Below, piece after piece: positions 17,073-25,016 of a DNA stretch of 64,000 bases. The position numbers and the translations under genes were made by a program. Source of the stretch: G963665495 sp963667575 (GTDB lineage: Bacteria; Desulfobacterota; Desulfovibrionia; Desulfovibrionales; Desulfovibrionaceae). The stretch's first letter is position 1. Each line of letters begins with the position of its first letter. Where the stretch lies: assembly GCA_963667575.2 (NCBI GenBank), contig CAXXHY010000033.1, forward strand, positions 78,556-142,555. Direction: 5' to 3'. Below the pieces are notes generated by a model. The model did no database searches, had not been told where the DNA came from, and worked only from the letters and a program-made list of their open reading frames with translations.

Positions 17073-18851
17073 ATGGGGCACAAAACAGTGGCAGCACAAT
17101 CCGTTACCGCAACACTGACCAAGAAGATCAGCTCGCTGATCATCCTGGTGTCGCTGGCACCGCTCATAATCGTAGGCGGCGTCTTCGCCCACCTCTATCA
17201 TACGGCCTACCGCGACAAGACCATTGCCCACCTCGAAGAACTGGTCAGCAAGCACCGTGAAATCGTCAACGTACATCTCAGAGAACGGCTCGCCAGCATC
17301 CAGACCATTATCGAGACCACGCCCGAGGAAAAACTCGGCGATTCGAATTTTCTGAAGGATCTGCTCTATACGCTGCACTCGCAATACGGGCGCGTGTTCG
17401 TGGATCTGGGCTTCGTGGACGATTCCGGCGCACTGCTGGCCTACGCGGGGCCCTTTCAATTGGGAGACGCGCAATACGCGCAGGCCGTCTGGTTCAAAAA
17501 CGCCATGGCCCAGGAACACTACATCAGCGACGTTTTTCTCGGCTTGCGTAATCAGCCGCATTTTATCGTCGCCGCCAGCCGCGTTTTCAACAAACATCGC
17601 TACATTCTCAGGGCCACCATCGATTTCGAGGCCTTCACCCGGCTGGTTGAAAACATCCGGATCGGAGAAACAGGCCACGCTTTCATCATCAACCGACAGG
17701 GGGATTTTCAGACACAACCCCAGACGGACATGACCTCCTGCAAAGAGCACCTGCTGGATCTGGTCAACAGCACGCTTCCTGAAATCCCGGTCATGGGTAC
17801 GCTCCTCAAATTCACGGAGGGGCGTGCCTGCCCTTCCGATGAAAACGCCGTGTTCGTGCTCGCCACCCTCAAACAGGGCGAATGGGTTCTGATCTTCGAG
17901 CAGACCGCTTCCGAAGCTTTCCGGGATATCGCCACGGCCAGGTGGATCGTGGTCAGCGTCATGGCTCTGGGCGCTCTGGCCATAATCGGCATGGCCCTGC
18001 TGCTTTCGCGGCGGGTGGTCAATTACATCGCCAAGCTCGATGAAGACAAGGAAAAGATGAACGAACAGGTGGTGCATGCGTCCAAAATGGCCTCCCTGGG
18101 TGAAATGGCCGCGGGCATAGCCCATGAGATCAACAACCCCGTGGCGGTGATGATCGAGGAAGCCGGCTGGGTCTGCGATCTCCTGGACGATGCGGCCAGC
18201 GACGGTGACTTCGACGAAACCGAAGTCAGACGAGCCCTGGGACAGATCAAAACCCAGGGGAACCGCTGCAAGGACATCACCCAGAAACTGCTTTCCTTTG
18301 CCAGAAAGACCGACCCGGATCACATCGCCATCAATGTCAACCAGCAGATCCAGGACACGGTGGAACTCATCGCCTCCAAGGCGCGTTTCGCCAACGTTCA
18401 GATCGCGACGAAACTGTCTCCGTGGCCCCCCTGCATCCAGGCCTCGGCCACAGAAATGCAGCAGGTCCTGCTCAATCTGCTCAACAACAGCCTGGACGCC
18501 ATGGAGCAGGAAGGCGGGCAGATCTCCATCACCACGGGCATCATCGACAAGATGGTCGACATCGTTATCAAGGACAACGGTCCGGGCATTCCCGACGCGA
18601 TTCTCCCCAAAATTTTCGACCCCTTTTTCACGACAAAACCTGTGGGCAGAGGCACCGGGCTCGGCCTGGCGGTCTGCTACGGGCTCATCAAGAACATGCA
18701 CGGAGACATTTCCGTAACCAGCGCAGTCGGACAGGGCACCATCTTTCGGGTGCGCCTGCCCCAGGCAGCCGAACCTTCTTTCCGCACCCTGGCTATCAAG
18801 AACACGGAAAGCACAGGGCACAGCGGTAAATTTGAAGGAGCTTCACGATGA
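17073..18851 (+). CDS. Histidine kinase with periplasmic Cache-type sensor
   Basis: A 592-residue kinase. Membrane helices at about 20-40 and 290-312 flank a periplasmic double-Cache-like domain (WFKNAMAQEHYISDVFLGLRN; GHAFIINRQGDFQTQP). The cytoplasmic part has H-box AAGIAHEINNPVAVMIEEAG, N-box LLNLLNNSLDAMEQ, and G-boxes DNGPGIP and GRGTGLGLAVCYG. Small organic acids or amino acids are common Cache ligands, but the ligand here is unknown. The last bases overlap the next receiver gene (ATGA). It is first in a run of six same-strand genes behind a sigma54 promoter: kinase, two receivers, TSUP permease, membrane protein and PEP-synthase-like protein. Confidence 0.93.
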   Translation: MGHKTVAAQSVTATLTKKISSLIILVSLAPLIIVGGVFAHLYHTAYRDKTIAHLEELVSKHREIVNVHLRERLASIQTIIETTPEEKLGDSNFLKDLLYTLHSQYGRVFVDLGFVDDSGALLAYAGPFQLGDAQYAQAVWFKNAMAQEHYISDVFLGLRNQPHFIVAASRVFNKHRYILRATIDFEAFTRLVENIRIGETGHAFIINRQGDFQTQPQTDMTSCKEHLLDLVNSTLPEIPVMGTLLKFTEGRACPSDENAVFVLATLKQGEWVLIFEQTASEAFRDIATARWIVVSVMALGALAIIGMALLLSRRVVNYIAKLDEDKEKMNEQVVHASKMASLGEMAAGIAHEINNPVAVMIEEAGWVCDLLDDAASDGDFDETEVRRALGQIKTQGNRCKDITQKLLSFARKTDPDHIAINVNQQIQDTVELIASKARFANVQIATKLSPWPPCIQASATEMQQVLLNLLNNSLDAMEQEGGQISITTGIIDKMVDIVIKDNGPGIPDAILPKIFDPFFTTKPVGRGTGLGLAVCYGLIKNMHGDISVTSAVGQGTIFRVRLPQAAEPSFRTLAIKNTESTGHSGKFEGASR

Positions 18852-19261
18852 CCCAACAGCTCACCACACCCGCTGCCACCGCAGTCATACGTTTGCTGCT
18901 GGTGGACGACGAGGAAAGCTTTGTCAACGTTCTGTCAAAACGACTGAAGCGCCGCGGGATCGAGGTCACACAAGCCTTGTCCGGTGCTGAAGCGTTGCGC
19001 CTGGTTCGCAAAAAGGAATTCGACGTGATGATTCTGGATTTGAAGATGGAGGAGATGAACGGCCTGGAAGTACTGAAAACCGTACGCATCGTGGCTCCGG
19101 AAATGGCCGTGATCATGCTTACGGGACACGGCTCCGAACAGGCCGCCAGAGAAGGCGTCACGCTGGGCGCCACGGATTATCTCCTCAAACCATGCGACCT
19201 TGGCGAATTGCTGGCCAAAATCGTCAAGGCCGCCTCCAAGCGAGGGCAGGGCCATGAATAA
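18848..19261 (+). CDS. Single-domain response regulator (receiver only)
   Basis: A 137-residue CheY-like protein with no output domain: DDEESF acidic pocket, phospho-aspartate VMILDLKMEEMNG, MLTGHGS and YLLKPCD. The start overlaps the kinase stop by 4 bp and its stop overlaps the next receiver start by 8 bp, indicating tight coupling. Receivers without output usually relay phosphate or bind a target protein. A near-identical architecture recurs at 33101-33472. Confidence 0.92.
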   Translation: MTQQLTTPAATAVIRLLLVDDEESFVNVLSKRLKRRGIEVTQALSGAEALRLVRKKEFDVMILDLKMEEMNGLEVLKTVRIVAPEMAVIMLTGHGSEQAAREGVTLGATDYLLKPCDLGELLAKIVKAASKRGQGHE

Positions 19262-19643
19262 CAGCGCGTCTCTGGATGTGTTGATCATCGATGACGAAAT
19301 CTCGTTTACCGAGGTCATCAAAAAGCGTTTGTCGAAACGCGGTCTCAACGTCCGCGTGGCCAACGACGGCAAACAGGGCGTACGTGAATTCGCCCGGATG
19401 CCGCCCGAGGTTGTCGTGCTGGACATGCGCATGCCGGAAATGGACGGCGTGGATACGTTGCGGGCCATTCAGGCCCTGGATCCGGATGCGCAAATCATTT
19501 TTCTTACAGGACACGTCAATGCCGATCTCGCCCTCGAAGGACTGAACCTGGGGGCTTTCGACTACTGTCTCAAGCCCATCGACATCGACACCCTGTACGA
19601 CAAGATAATCGACGCGGCCGAGCGCAAACGCTTGGGCAGCTAA
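19254..19643 (+). CDS. Second single-domain response regulator
   Basis: A 129-residue receiver starting at ATG 19254 behind GAGGGCAGGG. A longer frame reaching back to 19200 lies inside the preceding gene and is not used. Motifs: IIDDEISF, VVLDMRMPEMDG, FLTGHVN and YCLKPID. It is distinct from its neighbour, so the kinase may phosphorylate two receivers with different targets, or one may be a phosphate sink. A 55-bp gap without a hairpin separates it from the permease gene. Confidence 0.92.
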   Translation: MNNSASLDVLIIDDEISFTEVIKKRLSKRGLNVRVANDGKQGVREFARMPPEVVVLDMRMPEMDGVDTLRAIQALDPDAQIIFLTGHVNADLALEGLNLGAFDYCLKPIDIDTLYDKIIDAAERKRLGS

Positions 19644-19698
19644 GAGTGGTGTAGGCAGGAGACCTTTTAACCCCCTTTTTTTAACAGAGGAAGAACTT

Positions 19699-20982
19699 AT
19701 GAAATCCATGTTCCACCAAATCTATTTCTTCATGAGAGAGGCCGCTCGAGGCCAGGCGCGTTGGGAGTATGAAGCATCCATGAATATTCTGCACAGCAAA
19801 AAAAGGATGCTCATTCTGTTGTCTCTCTGCCTCCCGCTGCTGCTTTTCTCTGGCTATGTACTGGCCGGCGGCGAAGATATGCCCCAGTTCCTGGGCGGCA
19901 AACATGCTTACAGCCCCGCGTTCTACACCCCGTCCATCTTCGCCGTGTCCATCCTGATCGGCATCTGCGCCGGTCTGATCACCGGCTGCATCGGCGCGGG
20001 CGGCGGCTTCATCATCGCTCCCGCACTCATGAGCGCGGGCATCAAGGGTATCCTTGCCGTTGGTACGGACCTTTTCCACATTTTCGCCAAGGCCATCATG
20101 GGCACCGTGGTGCACCGCAAGCTTGGCAACGTGTCCGTGGGACTGGCCGTGGCCTTCCTGGTTGGCTCCATCGGCGGCGTTCTGGGCGGCGGCATCATCA
20201 ACCGCGCCATCTACGAATACGACCCCGTGCTGTCTGATTCCTTCATCAGCTTCGTCTACGTCATCCTGCTCGGCTTTCTCGGCATCTACGCCATGACGGA
20301 TTTCATTCGCTCCGCGCGACGCGGCGACACCGGCGACGCCCACGGCGGCGACAGCGCTGGCGGCGCCACGCCCAAAAAGAGCCTGCCCGGCCTGCTGCAG
20401 TCTTCCAAAATTCCGCCCCTGATCACCTTTGACGAAGACCTGACCCCCGGCGGCAAGAAGATCCCCGCTCTGTACGTGGCCATCTGCGGCGCCTTCGTGG
20501 GCTTTGTCGCAGCAATCATGGGCGTCGGCGGCGGCTTCCTGACCTTCCCCATGTTCGTTTACGTCCTGGGCGTTTCCTCCTTCACCACCGTTGGTACCGA
20601 TATCCTGCAGATCATCTTCACCGCGGGTTTCGCCTCCATCACCCAGTACGCCATCTACGGCTTCATCTTCTACACCCTGGCCATGGGCATGCTGCTCGGT
20701 TCCCTGGTGGGCATCCAGATCGGCGCCCTGGCAACCAAGATGGTCAAAGGCATCTACATCCGCGGATTCTACGCCACCGCCATCATGGCCGGTTTTTTCA
20801 ACCGTTTGTTCGCCCTGCCCAGCAAGCTCGTGGACATGAAGTACATCGACATGTCCAAGGAGACCGCCGGCTACATCACACAGGTGGGCAACATCATCTT
20901 CTTTGTGGTGGTGAGTTTCTTCGCCATCTGGGTAATATCCGTATTCCTCAAAAATATCGGCAAGCTGCGCCAGGAGGCCTAA
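19699..20982 (+). CDS. TSUP-family (TauE/SafE-like) anion permease
   Basis: A 427-residue inner-membrane protein. After a cytoplasmic N-terminus of about 30-40 residues come about eight to nine helices in two repeats, each carrying the TSUP glycine motif: GLITGCIGAGGGFIIAPAL and AAIMGVGGGFLTFPMFVYVLG. A polar loop (about 210-255) divides the halves. TSUP proteins export or import sulfur or organic anions such as sulfite, sulfoacetate or taurine derivatives. In an organism with sulfur-based respiration a sulfur-oxyanion substrate is attractive, but that is inference. GAGGAAG precedes the ATG. It is grouped with a sensor kinase and two receivers, which suggests its expression answers an extracellular signal. 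Confidence 0.88.
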   Translation: MKSMFHQIYFFMREAARGQARWEYEASMNILHSKKRMLILLSLCLPLLLFSGYVLAGGEDMPQFLGGKHAYSPAFYTPSIFAVSILIGICAGLITGCIGAGGGFIIAPALMSAGIKGILAVGTDLFHIFAKAIMGTVVHRKLGNVSVGLAVAFLVGSIGGVLGGGIINRAIYEYDPVLSDSFISFVYVILLGFLGIYAMTDFIRSARRGDTGDAHGGDSAGGATPKKSLPGLLQSSKIPPLITFDEDLTPGGKKIPALYVAICGAFVGFVAAIMGVGGGFLTFPMFVYVLGVSSFTTVGTDILQIIFTAGFASITQYAIYGFIFYTLAMGMLLGSLVGIQIGALATKMVKGIYIRGFYATAIMAGFFNRLFALPSKLVDMKYIDMSKETAGYITQVGNIIFFVVVSFFAIWVISVFLKNIGKLRQEA

Positions 20983-20983
20983 C

Positions 20984-21688
20984 ATGTTGATCATCAACAA
21001 AAAGCAATTCGGAATCAGTCTGTTCATGATAGTGGTGTTCATCGTGGTACTGACCGTCATGTTCACCCCGGTGTTCCATGGTAAAAACGCGTTCCAGGCG
21101 TCGGACGGCCTGTTCAACTCCATATCCAAGGCCTCGACCAACCACATTGCCGATCTGCACGCCGTATTGGACAAACTGGAGCATAAAAATGCGGACCAGA
21201 CCCTGGTGATTCCGCAATCCGCGGGGGATAATCTGGCGAAAATGCTCACCGACGCCGGCGCCCAGGCCAATTATACGGACAATCAGCTCCAGGTCAGCGG
21301 CGACCTGAAGGTCATCTTCAAACGCATCCTCGCCGACTCCGAAGCCATGTTCAACAACAACGGTGATACCCTGAAAGAGGCCTACGGCATCGACCCCAAG
21401 GTCGCCATGTACGACTGGTGGGTTTACACCAACGCCTCTAGCAAGGCTTTTCTGGAGCAAAAGAGGTTCCCCTCCGCCAAGGTACTTGAGGAAGTCAAGA
21501 CAAAGGGTATTGAAGTCGGTTACAATTACTTCGGAGTGGAGCCCACGCCCGTGACCGAGCGTATCGGCATCACCACCTTTGCCCTGGTTTTCTACGTGGT
21601 CTACACCCTCTGGTGGGGCTATGCGATCTTCTTCCTGTGCGAAGGCCTCGGTCTGATGATGGTCAAATCATCCAAAAAGGAAGCTTAA
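20984..21688 (+). CDS. Unknown two-helix membrane protein linked to TSUP permease
   Basis: I do not recognise this 234-residue protein. It has one membrane helix near the N-terminus (about 9-30) and one near the C-terminus (about 198-222), with a roughly 165-residue domain between them, probably periplasmic. That domain is polar with SKASTNHIADLHAVLDKL and AKMLTDAGAQANYTDNQLQV, looking mostly helical. It starts one base after the permease stop with AGGAGG inside the permease end, and it is followed four bases later by the PEP-synthase-like gene, so the three are made together. An accessory subunit of the permease is the simplest reading. Confidence 0.75.
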   Translation: MLIINKKQFGISLFMIVVFIVVLTVMFTPVFHGKNAFQASDGLFNSISKASTNHIADLHAVLDKLEHKNADQTLVIPQSAGDNLAKMLTDAGAQANYTDNQLQVSGDLKVIFKRILADSEAMFNNNGDTLKEAYGIDPKVAMYDWWVYTNASSKAFLEQKRFPSAKVLEEVKTKGIEVGYNYFGVEPTPVTERIGITTFALVFYVVYTLWWGYAIFFLCEGLGLMMVKSSKKEA

Positions 21689-21692
21689 GGGA

Positions 21693-24335
21693 ATGCGAAC
21701 CCTGGACCCGTTGCGCCGCTTTTTTGCCAGCCTCGTTCCTGGCGGAAGACCCCCAGCGCCTGTGGACGAGAAAGAAGTGGAGTTGCTTCGTCAACGATTC
21801 AGGGTTCGCCACCACAACTTCAAACTGCTGCTGTCCGGCAACAATGAAGCCCTGGAACAGATAAGCACCCTGGAAGAATTGGCACGCGGCGTACGTCCCT
21901 TTGGGGCGCACGCCCTGCGCGCCCATTGCGCGCGCATTCTCACGCTGGCCTTCCGTGCCATCAAGCATCTGGAATCCCTGGACAACACCAGCCATCCCAT
22001 CCTGCTGGAACGTTTTCAGGCCCTCAAGAGCCAGCTGGACACCTCCCTTGCCGGCCGGCGCGTATCCCATGATCTGTCTTCCGCTCCCTTTGTGCTGCCC
22101 CTGAACCAGGTGGAAAAACAAAGCGTGGAGTTGACGGGAGCGAAAATGGCCCGTCTGGGAGAAGCGCGCAATGTACTGGAAATGCGCGTCCCCGAAGGGT
22201 TCGTGGTCACAACGGCCGCCTTTGAGGCCTTCATGGATTCCGGCGGATTGCGGGAAGAAATCGACAGCCGCATCCAGGCGCGCAGCGAGGCGCTCACGTC
22301 CCGAATGGCTCTGGCCCAGGAGCTGCAAAAACTGATTATCGACGCGCCCTTGCCAGAGGCGCTGGAACGGACTCTGATTGAGGCAGGCAATATGCTCGCC
22401 ACTTCACTGGGTGGCCCCCCCAGACTTGCTGTCCGTTCCAGCGCCGTTGGCGAGGACCAGTCCGGCGCATCCTTTGCCGGACAGTACCGTTCGGCCATCA
22501 ATATCAGCCTGGAATCCCTTCCCCATGTCTACAAGGAAGTCATCGCCTCGGCCTACAGCCTCGAGGCCATCAGCTACAGGCTGAACAAGGGGCTTTCGGA
22601 AGAAAGCGCGACCATGAGCGTGGGCGTGCTGGCCATGGTGGACGCCGTGGCCGGTGGCGTCACCTACACCCGGGATCCCCTTGGCACGCGGACGGATTCC
22701 GTGCTCGTCTATTCGGTGTTCGGCCTGCCCAAGCAAATGGTGGACGGAGCCGACGCAGCCGACTTTTTCGCCCTGAACCGTGAAAACGGCACTGTGCTCG
22801 AACACGACATCGGCGCCAAGACCAGCCGCACCATCAGTTTCAAGGACGAAGGCGTCCACCGTGAAGAGCTGGATCCCTCTCTTGGGGCGGTGTCCTCCAT
22901 CAGCCCCAAAAACGCCAGGCGGATTTATGAAATGGCCATGGCCCTGGAGCGCCATTTCGGCGAACCCCAGGACATGGAGTGGGCCCTGGACAACAAGGGC
23001 GAACTCTACCTGCTGCAGGCCAGGCCGCTTCCCGCCGCCCTGAACTACAGCACGGCAGCCCATGTCCTGGATCTGGATATTTCTTCTCAACAGGGCGACG
23101 AGGACGGCCAGCCAAAATTCCGGGAACTGGGACGCGGTCTGGCGGTCAGTCCGGGAGTCGCTGCCGGACCGGTGCACAAGCTGCGGCGTGAAGCAGACAT
23201 GCTGACCATGCCATCCGGGGCGGTCATGGTGCTCAAACGCCCCCTGCCCCGCTTTGCTCCGGCACTGGCGGAAGCAGCCGCCATAGTGGCCGAGGAAGGC
23301 GGCATGGCCGGCCACCTGGCCAGCGTGGCCCGGGAACTGAGAAAACCAGCGCTTTTCGGCATGGTCAATGCGCTCGAACGTCTGAAGTCCGGGACACAGG
23401 TCACAGTGGATGCAGATTCGCGAATGGTTCTGGAAGGCACGGACGAGGTGCGGCTGCAGCGGTCGCCCACACCGGGCAACCTGATGAAAGGCTCCCGTGT
23501 CCATGACATGCTCATGGAAATTCTACCCCTGGTTTCACGGCTGACCCTGCTGGATCCGCAGGCCCCCGAATTCAACTCGCGCCACTGCGATACCCTGCAC
23601 GACATCTTCCGCTATTGCCACGAGAAGGCTCTGCTGGCCATGTTCGAATTCGGCAAGCACAACCCCTTTCCGGAAAACGCGGCCAAGCTCCGCTTTGGCG
23701 GCAAAAATTCCCAGTTCAAGATTATCGACCTCGGAGGATCCTTCCAGGGACGCAAACAGGGCAACAGCATTCGGGTGGAAGATGTGGGTTCAGTCCCCTT
23801 TCAGTCATTCTGGCGCGGCATGACGGCCATTCCCTGGAACGGCCCGCCCACGGTGCACACCAAGGGACTCGTCTCCATCCTGCATGAGGCCATGCTCAAC
23901 ACCAATCTGGAGCCCACCATGCCGTCCGCCTACACCACCCAGAATTATTTCATGGTGGCGCCGGACTTCCTCAGCGGTCAGTCCCGCTTCGGGTTTCACT
24001 TTTCCACGGTGGAAGCCATGATCAGCGATCGGCCCCGGGAAAATTTCATCAGCTTCATGTTCAAGGGAGGCGCGGCCAACCAGCAACGCAGAGAAAACCG
24101 CGCCGTGATGATCTCCGCGCTGCTCGAGGCCCTGGGATTCGAAACAAAACGGACCCTGGACATGGTCGCCGCCCGTATCGACAACCGCTCCAGCAACACC
24201 ATGCAGTACTGCGTCACGGCCCTCGGATTCATCACCATGCATACGCGCCAGCTGGACATGGTCATGCATTCCGAACAGGCCGCCATGACCTACAAGGACC
24301 GCCTGCTGGAACAGCTGGGCGAATTCATCACCTGA
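21693..24335 (+). CDS. PEP synthase-like protein lacking the PEP-binding barrel
   Basis: An 880-residue soluble protein. After a helical N-terminus (about 1-130) comes an ATP-grasp domain of the PEP synthase/PPDK type (about 140-460: RLAVRSSAVGEDQSGASFAGQY, DMEWALDNKGELYLLQARPL). A swivelling phospho-histidine domain follows (about 490-600) with EEGGMAGHLASVARELRKPA, the histidine near residue 540. The usual C-terminal PEP/pyruvate TIM barrel is absent; instead about 280 residues of unrecognised sequence follow (for example AAKLRFGGKNSQFKIIDLGG). It may therefore phosphorylate a histidine with ATP and hand the phosphate to something other than pyruvate. It is the last gene of the sigma54-linked operon. 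Confidence 0.82.
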   Translation: MRTLDPLRRFFASLVPGGRPPAPVDEKEVELLRQRFRVRHHNFKLLLSGNNEALEQISTLEELARGVRPFGAHALRAHCARILTLAFRAIKHLESLDNTSHPILLERFQALKSQLDTSLAGRRVSHDLSSAPFVLPLNQVEKQSVELTGAKMARLGEARNVLEMRVPEGFVVTTAAFEAFMDSGGLREEIDSRIQARSEALTSRMALAQELQKLIIDAPLPEALERTLIEAGNMLATSLGGPPRLAVRSSAVGEDQSGASFAGQYRSAINISLESLPHVYKEVIASAYSLEAISYRLNKGLSEESATMSVGVLAMVDAVAGGVTYTRDPLGTRTDSVLVYSVFGLPKQMVDGADAADFFALNRENGTVLEHDIGAKTSRTISFKDEGVHREELDPSLGAVSSISPKNARRIYEMAMALERHFGEPQDMEWALDNKGELYLLQARPLPAALNYSTAAHVLDLDISSQQGDEDGQPKFRELGRGLAVSPGVAAGPVHKLRREADMLTMPSGAVMVLKRPLPRFAPALAEAAAIVAEEGGMAGHLASVARELRKPALFGMVNALERLKSGTQVTVDADSRMVLEGTDEVRLQRSPTPGNLMKGSRVHDMLMEILPLVSRLTLLDPQAPEFNSRHCDTLHDIFRYCHEKALLAMFEFGKHNPFPENAAKLRFGGKNSQFKIIDLGGSFQGRKQGNSIRVEDVGSVPFQSFWRGMTAIPWNGPPTVHTKGLVSILHEAMLNTNLEPTMPSAYTTQNYFMVAPDFLSGQSRFGFHFSTVEAMISDRPRENFISFMFKGGAANQQRRENRAVMISALLEALGFETKRTLDMVAARIDNRSSNTMQYCVTALGFITMHTRQLDMVMHSEQAAMTYKDRLLEQLGEFIT

Positions 24336-24359
24336 CCGTCCGGGGGTGTCCGCAACAGA

Positions 24360-25016
24360 TCAAGGCGCCGGCCAGGGCATTTCGCAACGCGAGGCAATGG
24401 CGAACTTGCGCAGCGCCGGAACATTTTCCAGCTCCAGCTTGATGACCATACGCCCCAGATAGGTTTCCACGGTCCGCGGACTGATCCTTAACGATTCCGC
24501 CATATCCGCGTTGGAAAAGCCGCGCCCCATGGCCGTGAAAATTTCCCGTTCCCTGCCGCTCAGCAGAAACAGCGGATCCTTATCCGTCTCGGCAGGCTGT
24601 GCGGCCAGCTTTTCCTCCGCTCTTTGACTCACAAAACGCTTGCCCTGCAGCACAACCGCCACTCCTTCCAGCAGCACCCCCGGCGGTTCGCGTTTGGTCA
24701 CGTACCCCTGGGCACCGCAGCGCAAAGCCCGCTGGATGGTCTCCGGGTCTTCGAACATGCTGTAGATCAGCACCGGAATGGAGTGTTCCGCCAGATCCCC
24801 CAGCAAATCCAGTCCGCTGCCGTCCTCCAGGGAAAGATCCAGCACCGCAAGATCAAAAACCTGGTGTTCCAGCAGAGCCTGGGCTTCCGTGCAACTTTCC
24901 GCCTGCCCTGCGGTCTGGTGCCCCAAAGATTGCAGCAGGACTTCCAGCCCCTGGCGTACGGCCGGATGATCGTCCACCAACAGGATCTTTGCCGCACAGC
25001 CGTCCTTTTCAACCAT
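24360..25016 (-). CDS. NarL/FixJ-family response regulator
   Basis: A 218-residue regulator: receiver (about 9-125) with VDDHPAVRQG, phospho-aspartate AVLDLSLEDGSG and YVTKREPP, then a LuxR-type helix-turn-helix (about 148-205) with LSGREREIFTAMGRGFSNADMA and SPRTVETYLGRM. Its start overlaps the stop of the upstream 7TM-DISM kinase by 8 bp, so the two are a cognate pair. It converges with the PEP-synthase-like gene with only 24 bp between stops. Target genes are unknown. Confidence 0.93.
   Translation of the reverse strand: MVEKDGCAAKILLVDDHPAVRQGLEVLLQSLGHQTAGQAESCTEAQALLEHQVFDLAVLDLSLEDGSGLDLLGDLAEHSIPVLIYSMFEDPETIQRALRCGAQGYVTKREPPGVLLEGVAVVLQGKRFVSQRAEEKLAAQPAETDKDPLFLLSGREREIFTAMGRGFSNADMAESLRISPRTVETYLGRMVIKLELENVPALRKFAIASRCEMPWPAP

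Noticed and set aside
16878..18821. A 647-codon open frame on the minus strand
   Set aside because: It mirrors the dCache kinase gene and runs across a sigma54 promoter; composition and motifs support the plus-strand gene only.
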